DNA from: Pedobacter sp. AJM
GTDB taxonomy: Bacteria; Bacteroidota; Bacteroidia; Sphingobacteriales; Sphingobacteriaceae
Direction of reading: 5' to 3'
Length of the DNA stretch: 64,000 bases
NCBI RefSeq assembly: GCF_002197755.1
Contig: NZ_NHOT01000017.1
Location: 31,712 to 95,711, forward strand
This document shows, in pieces, positions 35,336-44,608 of the stretch. The position numbers were made by a program, and so were the translations under genes. Below the pieces are notes generated by a model, which had not been told where the DNA came from, ran no database searches, and saw only the letters and a list, made by a program, of their open reading frames with translations. How positions within the stretch are numbered: position 1 is the first letter of the stretch; each line of letters begins with the position of its first letter.

Positions 35336-36481
35336 TTAATTAAAGATTTTATCCAGTTCCATTTGTAGTTCTTCACCTCTAAGGTTTTTGGCCACAATCT
35401 TTCCATTCGGGTCTAAAAGCAGGTTTTGGGGAACTGAGGTTACCCCATACAACCTGGCTACCGAATTTTTCCAGCCTTTTAAATCACTCAATTGGATCCA
35501 GGGTAAGCCATCTGCTTCAATTGCTTTTAACCAAGGCTCTTTTTTATCATCCAGGGAAATGGAAATAATTTCAAAATTCTTGTCTTTAAATTTCTGGTAA
35601 GCCTTTAACACTGTTGGATTTTCTTCCCGGCAAGGTGCACACCAGCTGGCCCAAAAATCGACCAGAACATACTTCCCTCTTAAAGAAGATAGGGTTACGG
35701 GCTTTCCTTCAGTATTGTTCTGGGTAAAATCCAACGCCTGCTGCCCAATGCCGGTTTTTTCGGCCATGGCCAATTTAACCTGTAAATTCTTGCCAATGGC
35801 CGTGTTTTTCATTCTGGAGCTCAAACGTTTCAAATCACGCTTTAGCTTTTCCAGTTCAACCGCGCCGTCATTCCTTTCATTAATCAAATCAAGACTTACA
35901 TAAGAGTCGGGATGTTGCTGAATAAAGGCATTTTGGATCTTACCAATTTCGCTATACAAGCGCTCCAGTTGCGGCGCAAATTCATTCGGCGCATCTTTAC
36001 CTGTACTATCCGCCTTTTTGTTTCTGAAACTGCGCATCACTTGCTCATTCAAAACCATCTGCTTTGCCTCCAGCGATTTTAACTGAGATTTTAAAAGCAG
36101 GTAATCCGATTGTGCCGGTCCGCCTTTAATGGTGGCGTTACTGATTTGATTGCCTACAATGCTGATATTGGTGTTTTCTAAAAAGAATGTCTGATAATTT
36201 CTGGAATAGAAATCATCGTTATTTGCCGTTTCTTTGTTTTCTTTGGTCGGTTTTAAATTGAGGTATGCTTTTACAACAGCATTCACTTTGCCTTTAAATG
36301 AGAAAGAACCGTTTTTGACTACAGCAGAATCTTTCACTTCCTGTTTTTCAGTCCGATATTCCAGCATCACTTTCTGACCATCATACTTAGCTGGAATTTT
36401 TCCTTTAATGGAAAAGCCGGTTTGCGCGTTTACAGAAAAAGCAGCCAGGCCAATTACTGCAGTAACTAGTATTTTTAACAT
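35336..36481 (-). CDS. TlpA-like thioredoxin with DUF4369-type N-terminal domain
   Basis: 381-aa exported thiol-disulfide protein. Signal peptide MLKILVTAVIGLAAFSVNAQ, N-terminal beta-rich DUF4369-like domain (about 22-125, FSIKGKIPAKYDGQKVMLEY), a charged helical linker, and a C-terminal AhpC/TSA-Redoxin domain with the active site VDFWASWCAPCREENPTVL. Such proteins accompany SusCD and M16 genes in Sphingobacteriaceae. It may reduce disulfides in captured peptides before the M16 enzymes degrade them; reductant could come from the DsbD pair at 25455-27565. Confidence 0.88.
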   Translation of the reverse strand: MLKILVTAVIGLAAFSVNAQTGFSIKGKIPAKYDGQKVMLEYRTEKQEVKDSAVVKNGSFSFKGKVNAVVKAYLNLKPTKENKETANNDDFYSRNYQTFFLENTNISIVGNQISNATIKGGPAQSDYLLLKSQLKSLEAKQMVLNEQVMRSFRNKKADSTGKDAPNEFAPQLERLYSEIGKIQNAFIQQHPDSYVSLDLINERNDGAVELEKLKRDLKRLSSRMKNTAIGKNLQVKLAMAEKTGIGQQALDFTQNNTEGKPVTLSSLRGKYVLVDFWASWCAPCREENPTVLKAYQKFKDKNFEIISISLDDKKEPWLKAIEADGLPWIQLSDLKGWKNSVARLYGVTSVPQNLLLDPNGKIVAKNLRGEELQMELDKIFN

Positions 36482-36518
36482 GTTTTTTGAATTATTTAGA
36501 AAAAATTATGGTTTACAT

Positions 36519-37964
36519 TTATGGGTTGTTTTCCATACCCGGATTCTCATTAATTACCTTTTGAGGAAAACGGAGTGTAAAACGATTTGGCTTTAAGGTA
36601 AATGTGTTACTGACCGTACCTGTTGCCGAGTATAATGTGTGGGTATAGACATTGGAACTAAAGAGTGGATCGACAGAGAGCCTTCTCATGTCAAACCATC
36701 GGTAACCCATGGCTGAAAATTCTCTGATGCGCTCATCAAGGATATATTTCAACAAGGGCAGCTGCTGATTGGCAATGGAAGTCGGTACCTCGTAGCTATC
36801 TGACGGCAATCTTCTGATACGCAGGTATTCCAAATCCGTTTTCGCGCCAGACAAGTCGTTGGTACGTGCCTTACATTCTGCACTTAGAAGGTATAAATCC
36901 GGAATAACCACCCCAAATTGAATGGTGCCAGGACTGGTCCTTCTGAGGAAACCCTGAGGGTATTCAGGACCAAAGACGGCATTTGACGAATAAAAATTCA
37001 GCCTTAAATCTGAAGGTTGATACAAATCAACTGTCTTTTTATCGAGTACAAGTGCATTTCCAAAAGGTCCGTCGTTATAACACTGTTTTCCATATATATT
37101 TTCCTGAATTCCATCCAGGTTTGGATATGGAACCCCGAAATCATCAATTGGCGTAAATTGTCCTCCTGGCGCAAAGGTTACATTATAATCATAAAGCCCT
37201 ACCGGGATGGATGCATTGGTCAAACCTTGTATCGATGCATTTAAATGGGGTAGCGCATCTGAAAACTTACCCATATACACATATACCTTACCTAAAATTC
37301 CTTCAGCCGCAGGTCTCGACATCCGGATGCGGGAGCTTACTTTCTGAGGCAGGTTAGGAATAGCACTAACCAGGTCGTTTATAATAAAATCATACACTTC
37401 TTTTACGCTTGCCCTTGTAAATTTTGTTTGCGTGACATCGGGTGCGGTTACAATCGGGAAACCCGGATCGCTGGCAGATGTCGTGGCATTATAGGGCTTA
37501 CCGAAATAATTAATCAATAGAAAATAGGTCCATGCCCTGCCTGCCATGGCTTCAGCCTTGATGGACGATTTTTGTAGTTCGGTTCCATCTGTGGCATTGG
37601 GCAATTCGGTAATAATTTTGTTGTAGGTATAAATATTTTTCAATGGGGCAGAAAGTTCGCCGGCATCTTCATTCGGTTCATAAACTACATCGTCCCAGCG
37701 GAACAAGCGCTGTGTCCTTAAAGTCTTTCCGCTGTAATAAGGTTCAATTGCAGCCATTTCATCGCCCAAAGTGATCTGCGCATTTGAGGAGATTTGATTA
37801 ATCAGGTCCAGGTTATTGAGCAGCAAATTATAATCTGATACGGTTTGCGCAATTAGCTTGCCTTTCGGAGTTACTTCCAGAAAAGACTTTTTACAGGAGA
37901 AAAAAACGGTCGAAAGCAAGGCAAGCACAACCGCAGTTTTTATATTTTTAAATATCTGTTTCAT
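36519..37964 (-). CDS. SusD/RagB-family nutrient-binding lipoprotein
   Basis: 481-aa lipoprotein with lipobox VFFSC (Cys24) followed by KKSFLEV. SusD-type N-terminal region with IKAEAMAGRAWTYFLLINYFG and C-terminal YLLSAECKARTNDLSGAKTD and ILDERIREFSAMGYRWFDMRR segments (each quoted in part). It lies 6 bp after the SusC gene. The neighbours TlpA and M16 suggest a peptide rather than glycan ligand, as for RagB. Confidence 0.93.
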   Translation of the reverse strand: MKQIFKNIKTAVVLALLSTVFFSCKKSFLEVTPKGKLIAQTVSDYNLLLNNLDLINQISSNAQITLGDEMAAIEPYYSGKTLRTQRLFRWDDVVYEPNEDAGELSAPLKNIYTYNKIITELPNATDGTELQKSSIKAEAMAGRAWTYFLLINYFGKPYNATTSASDPGFPIVTAPDVTQTKFTRASVKEVYDFIINDLVSAIPNLPQKVSSRIRMSRPAAEGILGKVYVYMGKFSDALPHLNASIQGLTNASIPVGLYDYNVTFAPGGQFTPIDDFGVPYPNLDGIQENIYGKQCYNDGPFGNALVLDKKTVDLYQPSDLRLNFYSSNAVFGPEYPQGFLRRTSPGTIQFGVVIPDLYLLSAECKARTNDLSGAKTDLEYLRIRRLPSDSYEVPTSIANQQLPLLKYILDERIREFSAMGYRWFDMRRLSVDPLFSSNVYTHTLYSATGTVSNTFTLKPNRFTLRFPQKVINENPGMENNP

Positions 37965-37969
37965 GTTTA

Positions 37970-40900
37970 TTAGAATTTTACGTTCAAACCAAATGATACG
38001 GAGCCTTGGTTAATCCGCAGATTCCTGAAGGCTAAACTGGCTTCCTGGAATTCCGGATCAATACCGTCTTTATTTGCTTTCCATAACATTATGTTGGAAA
38101 CCTGGGCACGCAAAGTAACCTGATCGGCTTTCAGCTTTTTAATCCATAAGGAAGGCAGGCTGTAAGAAAGCGTGATGTCACGCATTTTAATGTAAGATGC
38201 ACTCAACACGTTAATGTCTGCACGGCTATAATAAGTAACGTCTCTGCGACTTTGAGCATCAGATGAATTGGCATCATACGAAGGGACGTTGGTACGCTGT
38301 TCATCTCCCGGATTTATCCAGCGGTCAGCAAAGTCTGCCAGCAGGTTACCGGTTTTAAAGCCAAACCCCGTTCCCGCTTCATTTACATGTGTAATTCTCC
38401 CCGAAAAGGATTCGGTTACATCTTTTCGCATCACATGGCCCAAACTGTACACGATGTTTGCACTTAAACTTAAGCCGCCATAAGTGAATACGTTAGATAA
38501 GCCCCCGTTCCAAACCGGTTGGTAAGTGCCCATAAATTTTACATCTTCCGGTTTTCCCACGTAAGGTGCTTTAGTCACTGTTCCATCAGCCAGCCTGATC
38601 TGAGGATCACCCATATTATCCAGACCAGCATATTCATAGGCAAAAAGTGCAAATGCAGGATAACCTGCCACATAATTCTGGCCTATTCTATCAGCTGCCG
38701 TGGTAGTAGGGAATTGTTGGTTTAAACTGGTAATGGTATTTTTATTGTAGGCAATATTTAATGAAGTAGACCAGCTTAAACGCCCCCGGAGGTTTGAGCT
38801 GTTGATGCTCAGCTCTATGCCTTTATTCTGTAAATCGCCCAGGTTGCCGATAATATTCGGGTAACCGGTAAATGTATTGGTAGGCAGATTGCCCAGTAGA
38901 TTGGAGGTTTTCTTTTGATAGGCATCTAATGAACCACTGATGCGATTGTTCAAAAGTGCAAAATCCAGCCCCAGGTTAATGGTCCTGGTACTTTCCCAGG
39001 TCAGTTTAGGATTGGATGCCGTCGCAATAACCAATCCGGATCCACCCGGCAGCCAGGAATTCTGATATGCCTGTAAAATATCATAAGAAGAAGCTGTGCC
39101 AGGAGAGGGTGCATTGCCGGTTAATCCATAGGTGGCCCTGAGGGCCAACGAATTTAACCAGGTTGCGCTCGACATGAACTTTTCACCGGTCACCAGCCAT
39201 TTACCACCCACACTCCACACCGGTTTATTCTGTGCCGATTTATCCAGGCCAAACAGGTTACTCTTATCCATACGTAAGCTTCCATTAATCGAATATTTTT
39301 GATCATAGGTATAAGCCACGTTTGAATAATAGGAAGAAAACCTGCTTCGATATTCACCCTGGGTAAAATAGTCACTAGGCAAAAGGCTACCAAAATAATC
39401 GTTTGGCATTACCGTTCCGGAAACACCGCTCCTGGATAGGGTAGCATAATCAATTGGAACAGATGTCAGCAGTTTGTCATCATAACCCCTCACCTTACTG
39501 CCATTTGTCATCGTCAATTGTTCCTGAGCCTCCTGTCCAATTAATACGTTTAACTGGTGCATATTTTCATTCCAGCTGTTGCTGTAATTCAACTGGTTCC
39601 TGATGGTCCAATCCTGCTGACTGGTATTGCCTACTGAATAAATACCGCCTGTGCTTGGCAAATAATAAATTGGTGTATCGTCTATGGTTGGTGCAACTGT
39701 AAACTGGGCAAGTTCGCTCCTGACTTTATAACTTCTTGCATCATCATAAATTTCGGATTTGCTGCTACCTTTATTATAGCTGTAGGTACCTTCAAATTTT
39801 AAGCCTTTAACCAGGTTTACATTCAGGCCCAGAATGTTACGGCTGAAGAAGCTGTTGTTTTTGGTGGAACCGTAATTAAATTCATCAAGTGGATTGTAAT
39901 CCAGGTTGATGCGGCTCCTGTTTTGAAAATCAGTCCTCACCTCTTCACTAAGCAATTGCATGTAAGGCATGGAAATATTTTTGCCTGCAGCATCCTGAAA
40001 CAATTGATAGGGATAAAATTTATTATTGACATCAATAGTCCGTTTGGCACTGCTGATGTTGTTGTTCAAATCGGTAATTAAGCTTAGCTGAACACGTTTG
40101 CCTAGCGAGAATTCCTGGCGCACGTTTATTTTATAAGTATTGTCTTTTTCGCCCGGCCGGTTGCTTGTGGTGTTGGTATAAGCAGCAGAGCCATAGAAGG
40201 CATAATTGGTACTGCCGCCGGATAAGGTAACCGTATGGTTCATCAGGGAAGCATTGCGGTACCAAAGATCCTTAATCTGCTGGCGATTATCGATATTAGC
40301 CAGGCTATCCAGGCTTGCGGCGGCCTGGCCTGCAGAGATCAGTCCACGATATTTATTGTATAAAATCACTTCATGCGGGGCAATACCGGTAGCCATAGGC
40401 GCATATGCCGTTACTGATTCCCATGGATTTAATACCGGATCAAAATATCGGGTGGCCGCATCGATAAACTGCCTGCTGTTTAACGTTGGCAGATAATCCA
40501 GATCAGGTTTGCCCTGAAAATTAACAAATGCATCGTAAGTGATCCGTATCCTATCGCCCTTAACCCCCTTTTTTGTTGTAATAACAATTACGCCATTGGA
40601 TGCCCTGGCGCCCCAGATGGAAGCAGCAGTTGCATCTTTTAATACCGTAACATCGGCCACATCCTGCGGATTGATGGTCGATACGTCGTTCAACGGAATA
40701 CCATCTACGACGAATAAAGGGTTTCGATTGGTACCAACATAGGCATCATTAGTCTGGTTAGCATTGCCTGGAATACCAATGGTAGATAAACCCCGAATCA
40801 AAAGCGGACTTTGGCGTGCTCCTGGTGAATTGTTCACCGTCAAACCCGGTACCAATCCATCCAGGCGTTGCAGGATATTCATACTACCGGTACGGGCGGC

Positions 40901-41686
40901 GACTGTGGCCATATTGGGTTTGGCAAATGAGCCGGCGCTACGCTCTTTTGAGATGGTCTGGTAACCGGTATTTACGGTAACATTAACTTCGGTCAGGTTT
41001 TTTGAGTCAGGTTCCAATCTTATTACACCCATATCTGCCGCTGCTTTGACAACCTTAGTCTTATATCCTACGTATGAAAAAATGAGGTAGGCATCCTCAT
41101 CTATACGTTTAACTGTAAATTCCCCGTCCGGGTCAGTTACAGCTGCAACCGTTACACCCTTAAAATCACGAATAGGGTCGTCACTATCATGAAAATTGCC
41201 CTGCTTAATTGTAAAACCTGCGGAAATGGTTACACCAATAACCGGAATTCCTTTTTCATCTACTACTTTACCACTCACCGTAATACTGGAGAAATAGTCA
41301 GCAATGCCATCTATAACAGATGTTCGTTTCTTTTCTTTTAGTGTGATGATTTTCCCTTCAATAGAATATTCGACTTCTAATCCTTTAAGGACTTCTGATA
41401 GCGCATGGTCTAAGCTTGCGTTCGTTAAGCTGACATTGACCTTTTGATTTTTGGAAAGTTTATTAAAGTCGTAATAAAAATCAAATCCGCTTTGCTTTCT
41501 GATTTCTTTCAAAACAGCTGAAAGCGGCGCATTAGATTTGTTTAATGTAATGCGCTGGCCAAATGTTGCAGCGCTGACCTGCATGAGGCTTGCTATTAAT
41601 ATCACGGTGGTTAAGCGCATAGTTAACAGGATTTTATGGTATAGCCTTGTAGGTATACCAAATTTTTTAGTAGAAATTTGATACAT
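37970..41686 (-). CDS. SusC/RagA TonB-linked receptor with STN domain
   Basis: 1238-aa transducing receptor. Signal peptide ends about residue 44 (SLMQVSAATFGQ), then an STN domain (about 45-115, SAVLKEIRKQSGFDFYYDFN), a CarboxypepD_reg-like domain with an insertion (about 133-230, VSGKVVDEKGIPVIGVTISA), a plug (SAGSFAKPNMATVAARTGSM; LFVVDGIPLNDVSTINPQDV; ATAASIWGARASNGVIVITT) and a barrel ending VSFGLNVKF. The plug's LQRLDGLVPGLTVN replaces the more common QALQGRVAGV-like wording. With the FecR and sigma genes upstream, it forms a self-regulating uptake unit. Confidence 0.95.
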   Translation of the reverse strand: MYQISTKKFGIPTRLYHKILLTMRLTTVILIASLMQVSAATFGQRITLNKSNAPLSAVLKEIRKQSGFDFYYDFNKLSKNQKVNVSLTNASLDHALSEVLKGLEVEYSIEGKIITLKEKKRTSVIDGIADYFSSITVSGKVVDEKGIPVIGVTISAGFTIKQGNFHDSDDPIRDFKGVTVAAVTDPDGEFTVKRIDEDAYLIFSYVGYKTKVVKAAADMGVIRLEPDSKNLTEVNVTVNTGYQTISKERSAGSFAKPNMATVAARTGSMNILQRLDGLVPGLTVNNSPGARQSPLLIRGLSTIGIPGNANQTNDAYVGTNRNPLFVVDGIPLNDVSTINPQDVADVTVLKDATAASIWGARASNGVIVITTKKGVKGDRIRITYDAFVNFQGKPDLDYLPTLNSRQFIDAATRYFDPVLNPWESVTAYAPMATGIAPHEVILYNKYRGLISAGQAAASLDSLANIDNRQQIKDLWYRNASLMNHTVTLSGGSTNYAFYGSAAYTNTTSNRPGEKDNTYKINVRQEFSLGKRVQLSLITDLNNNISSAKRTIDVNNKFYPYQLFQDAAGKNISMPYMQLLSEEVRTDFQNRSRINLDYNPLDEFNYGSTKNNSFFSRNILGLNVNLVKGLKFEGTYSYNKGSSKSEIYDDARSYKVRSELAQFTVAPTIDDTPIYYLPSTGGIYSVGNTSQQDWTIRNQLNYSNSWNENMHQLNVLIGQEAQEQLTMTNGSKVRGYDDKLLTSVPIDYATLSRSGVSGTVMPNDYFGSLLPSDYFTQGEYRSRFSSYYSNVAYTYDQKYSINGSLRMDKSNLFGLDKSAQNKPVWSVGGKWLVTGEKFMSSATWLNSLALRATYGLTGNAPSPGTASSYDILQAYQNSWLPGGSGLVIATASNPKLTWESTRTINLGLDFALLNNRISGSLDAYQKKTSNLLGNLPTNTFTGYPNIIGNLGDLQNKGIELSINSSNLRGRLSWSTSLNIAYNKNTITSLNQQFPTTTAADRIGQNYVAGYPAFALFAYEYAGLDNMGDPQIRLADGTVTKAPYVGKPEDVKFMGTYQPVWNGGLSNVFTYGGLSLSANIVYSLGHVMRKDVTESFSGRITHVNEAGTGFGFKTGNLLADFADRWINPGDEQRTNVPSYDANSSDAQSRRDVTYYSRADINVLSASYIKMRDITLSYSLPSLWIKKLKADQVTLRAQVSNIMLWKANKDGIDPEFQEASLAFRNLRINQGSVSFGLNVKF

Positions 41687-41956
41687 TTATGTTTAGTTTG
41701 GTTGTAGCAGTGTGCTTCACGTCGTCGAAAACTATCGGCATGCTGCTTTTAGGAGTTGATTTCTTAATAAATTGTGCCAAACACAGACCAGGAGTAGCGA
41801 TACTTCTGGTTTGCTTATTCCTTTAATTTTGCCGTCGTAAAAATAGTTTCATGTTGGTTTGGGTTTGAAAACGGTTGTAAATTACTTTCTGTATCGAAAG
41901 TTGCTTCTAACTGTTTGGTTAATAGTCTGTTGTTTTTTATTTTAAAAATGATAGCG

Positions 41957-43105
41957 TTATTTGGTGATGTAGATCTGCTTTCCTTTTATCCTGAAATGTA
42001 CCTGACCCGATGCTTCAATGGATTTGAGTACCGCAGATAATGAATTCTTTCTTGAAACCCAGCCTCCCGAACGGATATTATCTGAAATGGCTTCCTCATA
42101 AATAACCTCCACGTTATACCACCTGGCGATTTTACGCATGGCTATTTTGAATTCCACGCCATCCAGATTGAAATCGCCATTTTTCCAATCGATGCTGCTG
42201 TCCACGTCAACCTGGCTAACTTTGATGGTTTTGCCATCATTTAGGGATTGCTCACCCGGCCTGAGCATTTGTTCGATTTTTCCGGACCTTACTTTTACCG
42301 ATCCCTGAATCAAAGTTGTTGACACCGCAGATTCATCATCATAGCTGTTGATGTTAAAATGGGTTCCCAGAACTTCTACTTCCTGTTTTTCTGTTTTAAC
42401 GATAAAAGGATGCTTCTTATCCTTATGAACTTCAAAATACCCCTCACCATGAAGGGTAACCACACGGCGTCCATTTTCAATCAGGGAGGTGGCATAGGTT
42501 AAACTTGAGGCGGCATTTAAATAAACCATGGAGCCGTCTGGTAAACGAACCTGATAAGTTTCTCCGTTAGCGGTAGATAATGTGTTTTTTGTTCCGGAAG
42601 AGGAAGTTTTGTCTTTAATTTCATAAATTAAACTGCCACTGGATGATTTGGTGATGGTAACACCCGCCTCTTGTGCAAGTTTCCCGCTGGCAGCGCCAGT
42701 AAGGCGAATCTTTTTACCATTTGCCAGGGTGAGTGTTGCGCCTACAGTTCCAGGATTAACATCATGCGCAACCGCATTGGCATCATTTACATCGACTTCC
42801 CGATTACGATTTAAAAAGTAAATCGCTAAAAATACGACCACTACTGAAGCCGCAAAGGCAAATATACGTGGCCAAAGGTTTACGCTTTTTGTACCTTCTC
42901 CTTCAATCTTTTCCATCAGGTCTTCCCAACTCTTCGTGCCAATTTCATGGATACGAGCAGCATGGATATCAGAAATGTCCTTTTCTGACATTCTTGCCGA
43001 AGCCTTCATGTAGGATTGTTCCAATAAATTTCTTTCCTGATCAGTAGTTTCGCCTGCAAGGTATTGATCAATTAAATGGCTTAAGTTTTGTTTGGAATCT
43101 TTCAT
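41957..43105 (-). CDS. FecR-family anti-sigma factor
   Basis: 382-aa inner-membrane transducer between the STN domain of the SusC receptor and the ECF sigma factor. The cytoplasmic part (about 1-80) is followed by a single span (IFAFAASVVVVFLAIYFLN), a FecR domain (NTLSTANGETYQVRLPDGSM and GEGYFEVHKDKKHPFIVKT) and a C-terminal DUF4974-like domain (NSLSAVLKSIEASGQVHFRI). It lies 98 bp after the sigma gene and 270 bp before SusC; that gap shows no clear promoter. Confidence 0.92.
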   Translation of the reverse strand: MKDSKQNLSHLIDQYLAGETTDQERNLLEQSYMKASARMSEKDISDIHAARIHEIGTKSWEDLMEKIEGEGTKSVNLWPRIFAFAASVVVVFLAIYFLNRNREVDVNDANAVAHDVNPGTVGATLTLANGKKIRLTGAASGKLAQEAGVTITKSSSGSLIYEIKDKTSSSGTKNTLSTANGETYQVRLPDGSMVYLNAASSLTYATSLIENGRRVVTLHGEGYFEVHKDKKHPFIVKTEKQEVEVLGTHFNINSYDDESAVSTTLIQGSVKVRSGKIEQMLRPGEQSLNDGKTIKVSQVDVDSSIDWKNGDFNLDGVEFKIAMRKIARWYNVEVIYEEAISDNIRSGGWVSRKNSLSAVLKSIEASGQVHFRIKGKQIYITK

Positions 43106-43203
43106 CGTCTGGTTCTAAATACAAGACGCAAATAGTTGACTCAGGGGGACATTTATAATAAAGATTTTTTAACAGCAATTTAACATGCCGGCATGATTCG
43201 CTT

Positions 43204-43800
43204 TTAAATCCTGTGATGGGCGACTAAAATCAAAGCCACAGAGATTCCGGCATAATTTCCAAGCTTCACCTTTAAAAGCTTAATTGACCTGTGGATTTGC
43301 TTTTTAACGGCTTCTTCGCTCATATTCAACTTGATGGCAATTTCCTTATTGGTAAGAAATTTCTTTCTGCTTAAGTTGAATACTTCTTTCATCTTTTTGG
43401 GTAGTTGCTCAATTTCCAGATCAATCAACCGGATTAATTCCCGTTCGTCGATGTGTTCGACCGTTGCATTGTCCAATTGATTTAACTCCGCCATGAGAAT
43501 GTCAACGAAATCGGGATTTGCCTTTTTCTCACGTATTAAACTAAAGATTCTGTTTCGGACAGCGACAAAAAGATAGCCCTTTAAATTCGTTTTGATCTGT
43601 AAATCGCCTGATTTTTCCCAGATAGAGAAAAAGGTATCCTGAACCAAATCCTTTGCCTCATCCTCATTACCTAAAATTTTAAAAGCATGCAGGTAAAGTG
43701 CATGCCAGTTTTGCCGGTAGATCTCAGTAAATGCCAGTTTATCGCGTTGCTTTAATAAAAGAATTAATTCTTCATCAACAAGTTCACCGTAATTATACAT
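43204..43800 (-). CDS. ECF RNA polymerase sigma factor (FecI-like)
   Basis: 198-aa ECF sigma factor. Region 2: LAFTEIYRQNWHALYLHAFK and DEAKDLVQDTFFSIWEKSGD; region 4 HTH: FLTNKEIAIKLNMSEEAVKK. The ATG at 43800 (MYNYGELVDEELILLLKQRD) is chosen over an upstream GTG at 43815. It starts the minus-strand operon sigma-FecR-SusC-SusD-TlpA-M16-M16. The divergent spacer to the gene at 44100 is 300 bp. Confidence 0.92.
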   Translation of the reverse strand: MYNYGELVDEELILLLKQRDKLAFTEIYRQNWHALYLHAFKILGNEDEAKDLVQDTFFSIWEKSGDLQIKTNLKGYLFVAVRNRIFSLIREKKANPDFVDILMAELNQLDNATVEHIDERELIRLIDLEIEQLPKKMKEVFNLSRKKFLTNKEIAIKLNMSEEAVKKQIHRSIKLLKVKLGNYAGISVALILVAHHRI

Positions 43801-44063
43801 TTCATTTGCACCCACGCTTATTCGATTGGCTTTTATTCTTTGATGATGGTTTCAGAATACGTGTAGTTTAAAGATAAACAATATCTATATCCAATAATAA
43901 CTAAATATTTCGAAATGGCAAATTGGAGCTGGTACGATTCCGGTTTTTTAATGATCTACTTAAGTCTTTAGAATAAAATGCAGTTAGAAGTTGATGGTAA
44001 GAGCCTTTGTGCAAACCACCAAAATGGGTTTAACATTGAGGTTTCAAATCATATGTTAAATAA

Positions 44064-44093
44064 ATTGTAGACATAGATTAATCTTTATATTTG
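44064..44093 (+). promoter_or_regulatory. Bacteroidota-type promoter, nearly leaderless
   Basis: TATATTTG at 44086-44093 matches the -7 consensus TAnnTTTG exactly, with TTG at 44065-44067 as a -33 element 18 bp upstream. The first ATG of the next gene (44100) is only 6 bp after the -7 box, which implies a leaderless or almost leaderless mRNA. Confidence 0.6.
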
Positions 44094-44099
44094 CAGCGC

Positions 44100-44486
44100 A
44101 TGTACAAAAATTGTATCATCTGGCTTTTTCTTTTAGCGGTGTTTACAAGTAATTTTTCGGGATTATTTGTTTATGCTGGCTATGAAATGAACCGTGATTA
44201 CATTACTTCTAATCTTTGCATCAATCGTAATAAACCCCAGATGCATTGCCAGGGTAAGTGTTATTTGATGAGGAAAGTTAAAGAGGCCGAACAAAATGAG
44301 AACAATAAGTCTGCAAAAACAGCACTCGACCAATTGTCTATTTCTTTTTGCCAAAATACTCATACGCCGGTATTTAATGCTGTTCAAATTCCTGATGATG
44401 AGGAAGAAGCATATCCACAATACAGCTATTGCTACAGTAGTCAATACATCAACAATATCTTCAGACCACCAAAGTTCAACGGCTAA
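44100..44486 (+). CDS. Small exported Cys-rich protein of the metal/TonB locus
   Basis: 128-aa protein, start chosen at ATG 44100 rather than TTG 44091. A hydrophobic N-terminal helix (NCIIWLFLLAVFTSNFSGLF) acts as signal or anchor. The mature part has a CINRNKPQMHCQGKCYLMRK block with three cysteines (one CXXXC) and further single cysteines (SFCQNTH, YSYCYSS) plus an acidic patch (DDEEEAYP). I recall similar short proteins next to TonB receptors in Bacteroidota, but no characterised function. A metal-binding or chaperone role for the receptor downstream is inferred from the cysteines and the neighbours. Confidence 0.75.
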   Translation: MYKNCIIWLFLLAVFTSNFSGLFVYAGYEMNRDYITSNLCINRNKPQMHCQGKCYLMRKVKEAEQNENNKSAKTALDQLSISFCQNTHTPVFNAVQIPDDEEEAYPQYSYCYSSQYINNIFRPPKFNG

Positions 44487-44608
44487 TCTTTTTTAATTCT
44501 TATGGCTAAGCATCCGCTCAGTCAATAATTGCTTTATTTTATTTCTGCTAAGCGCTGTATCGAGCTTGTATCTGCTTGTTCCGGCTTGCTTTGGCTATAC
44601 ATTATATT

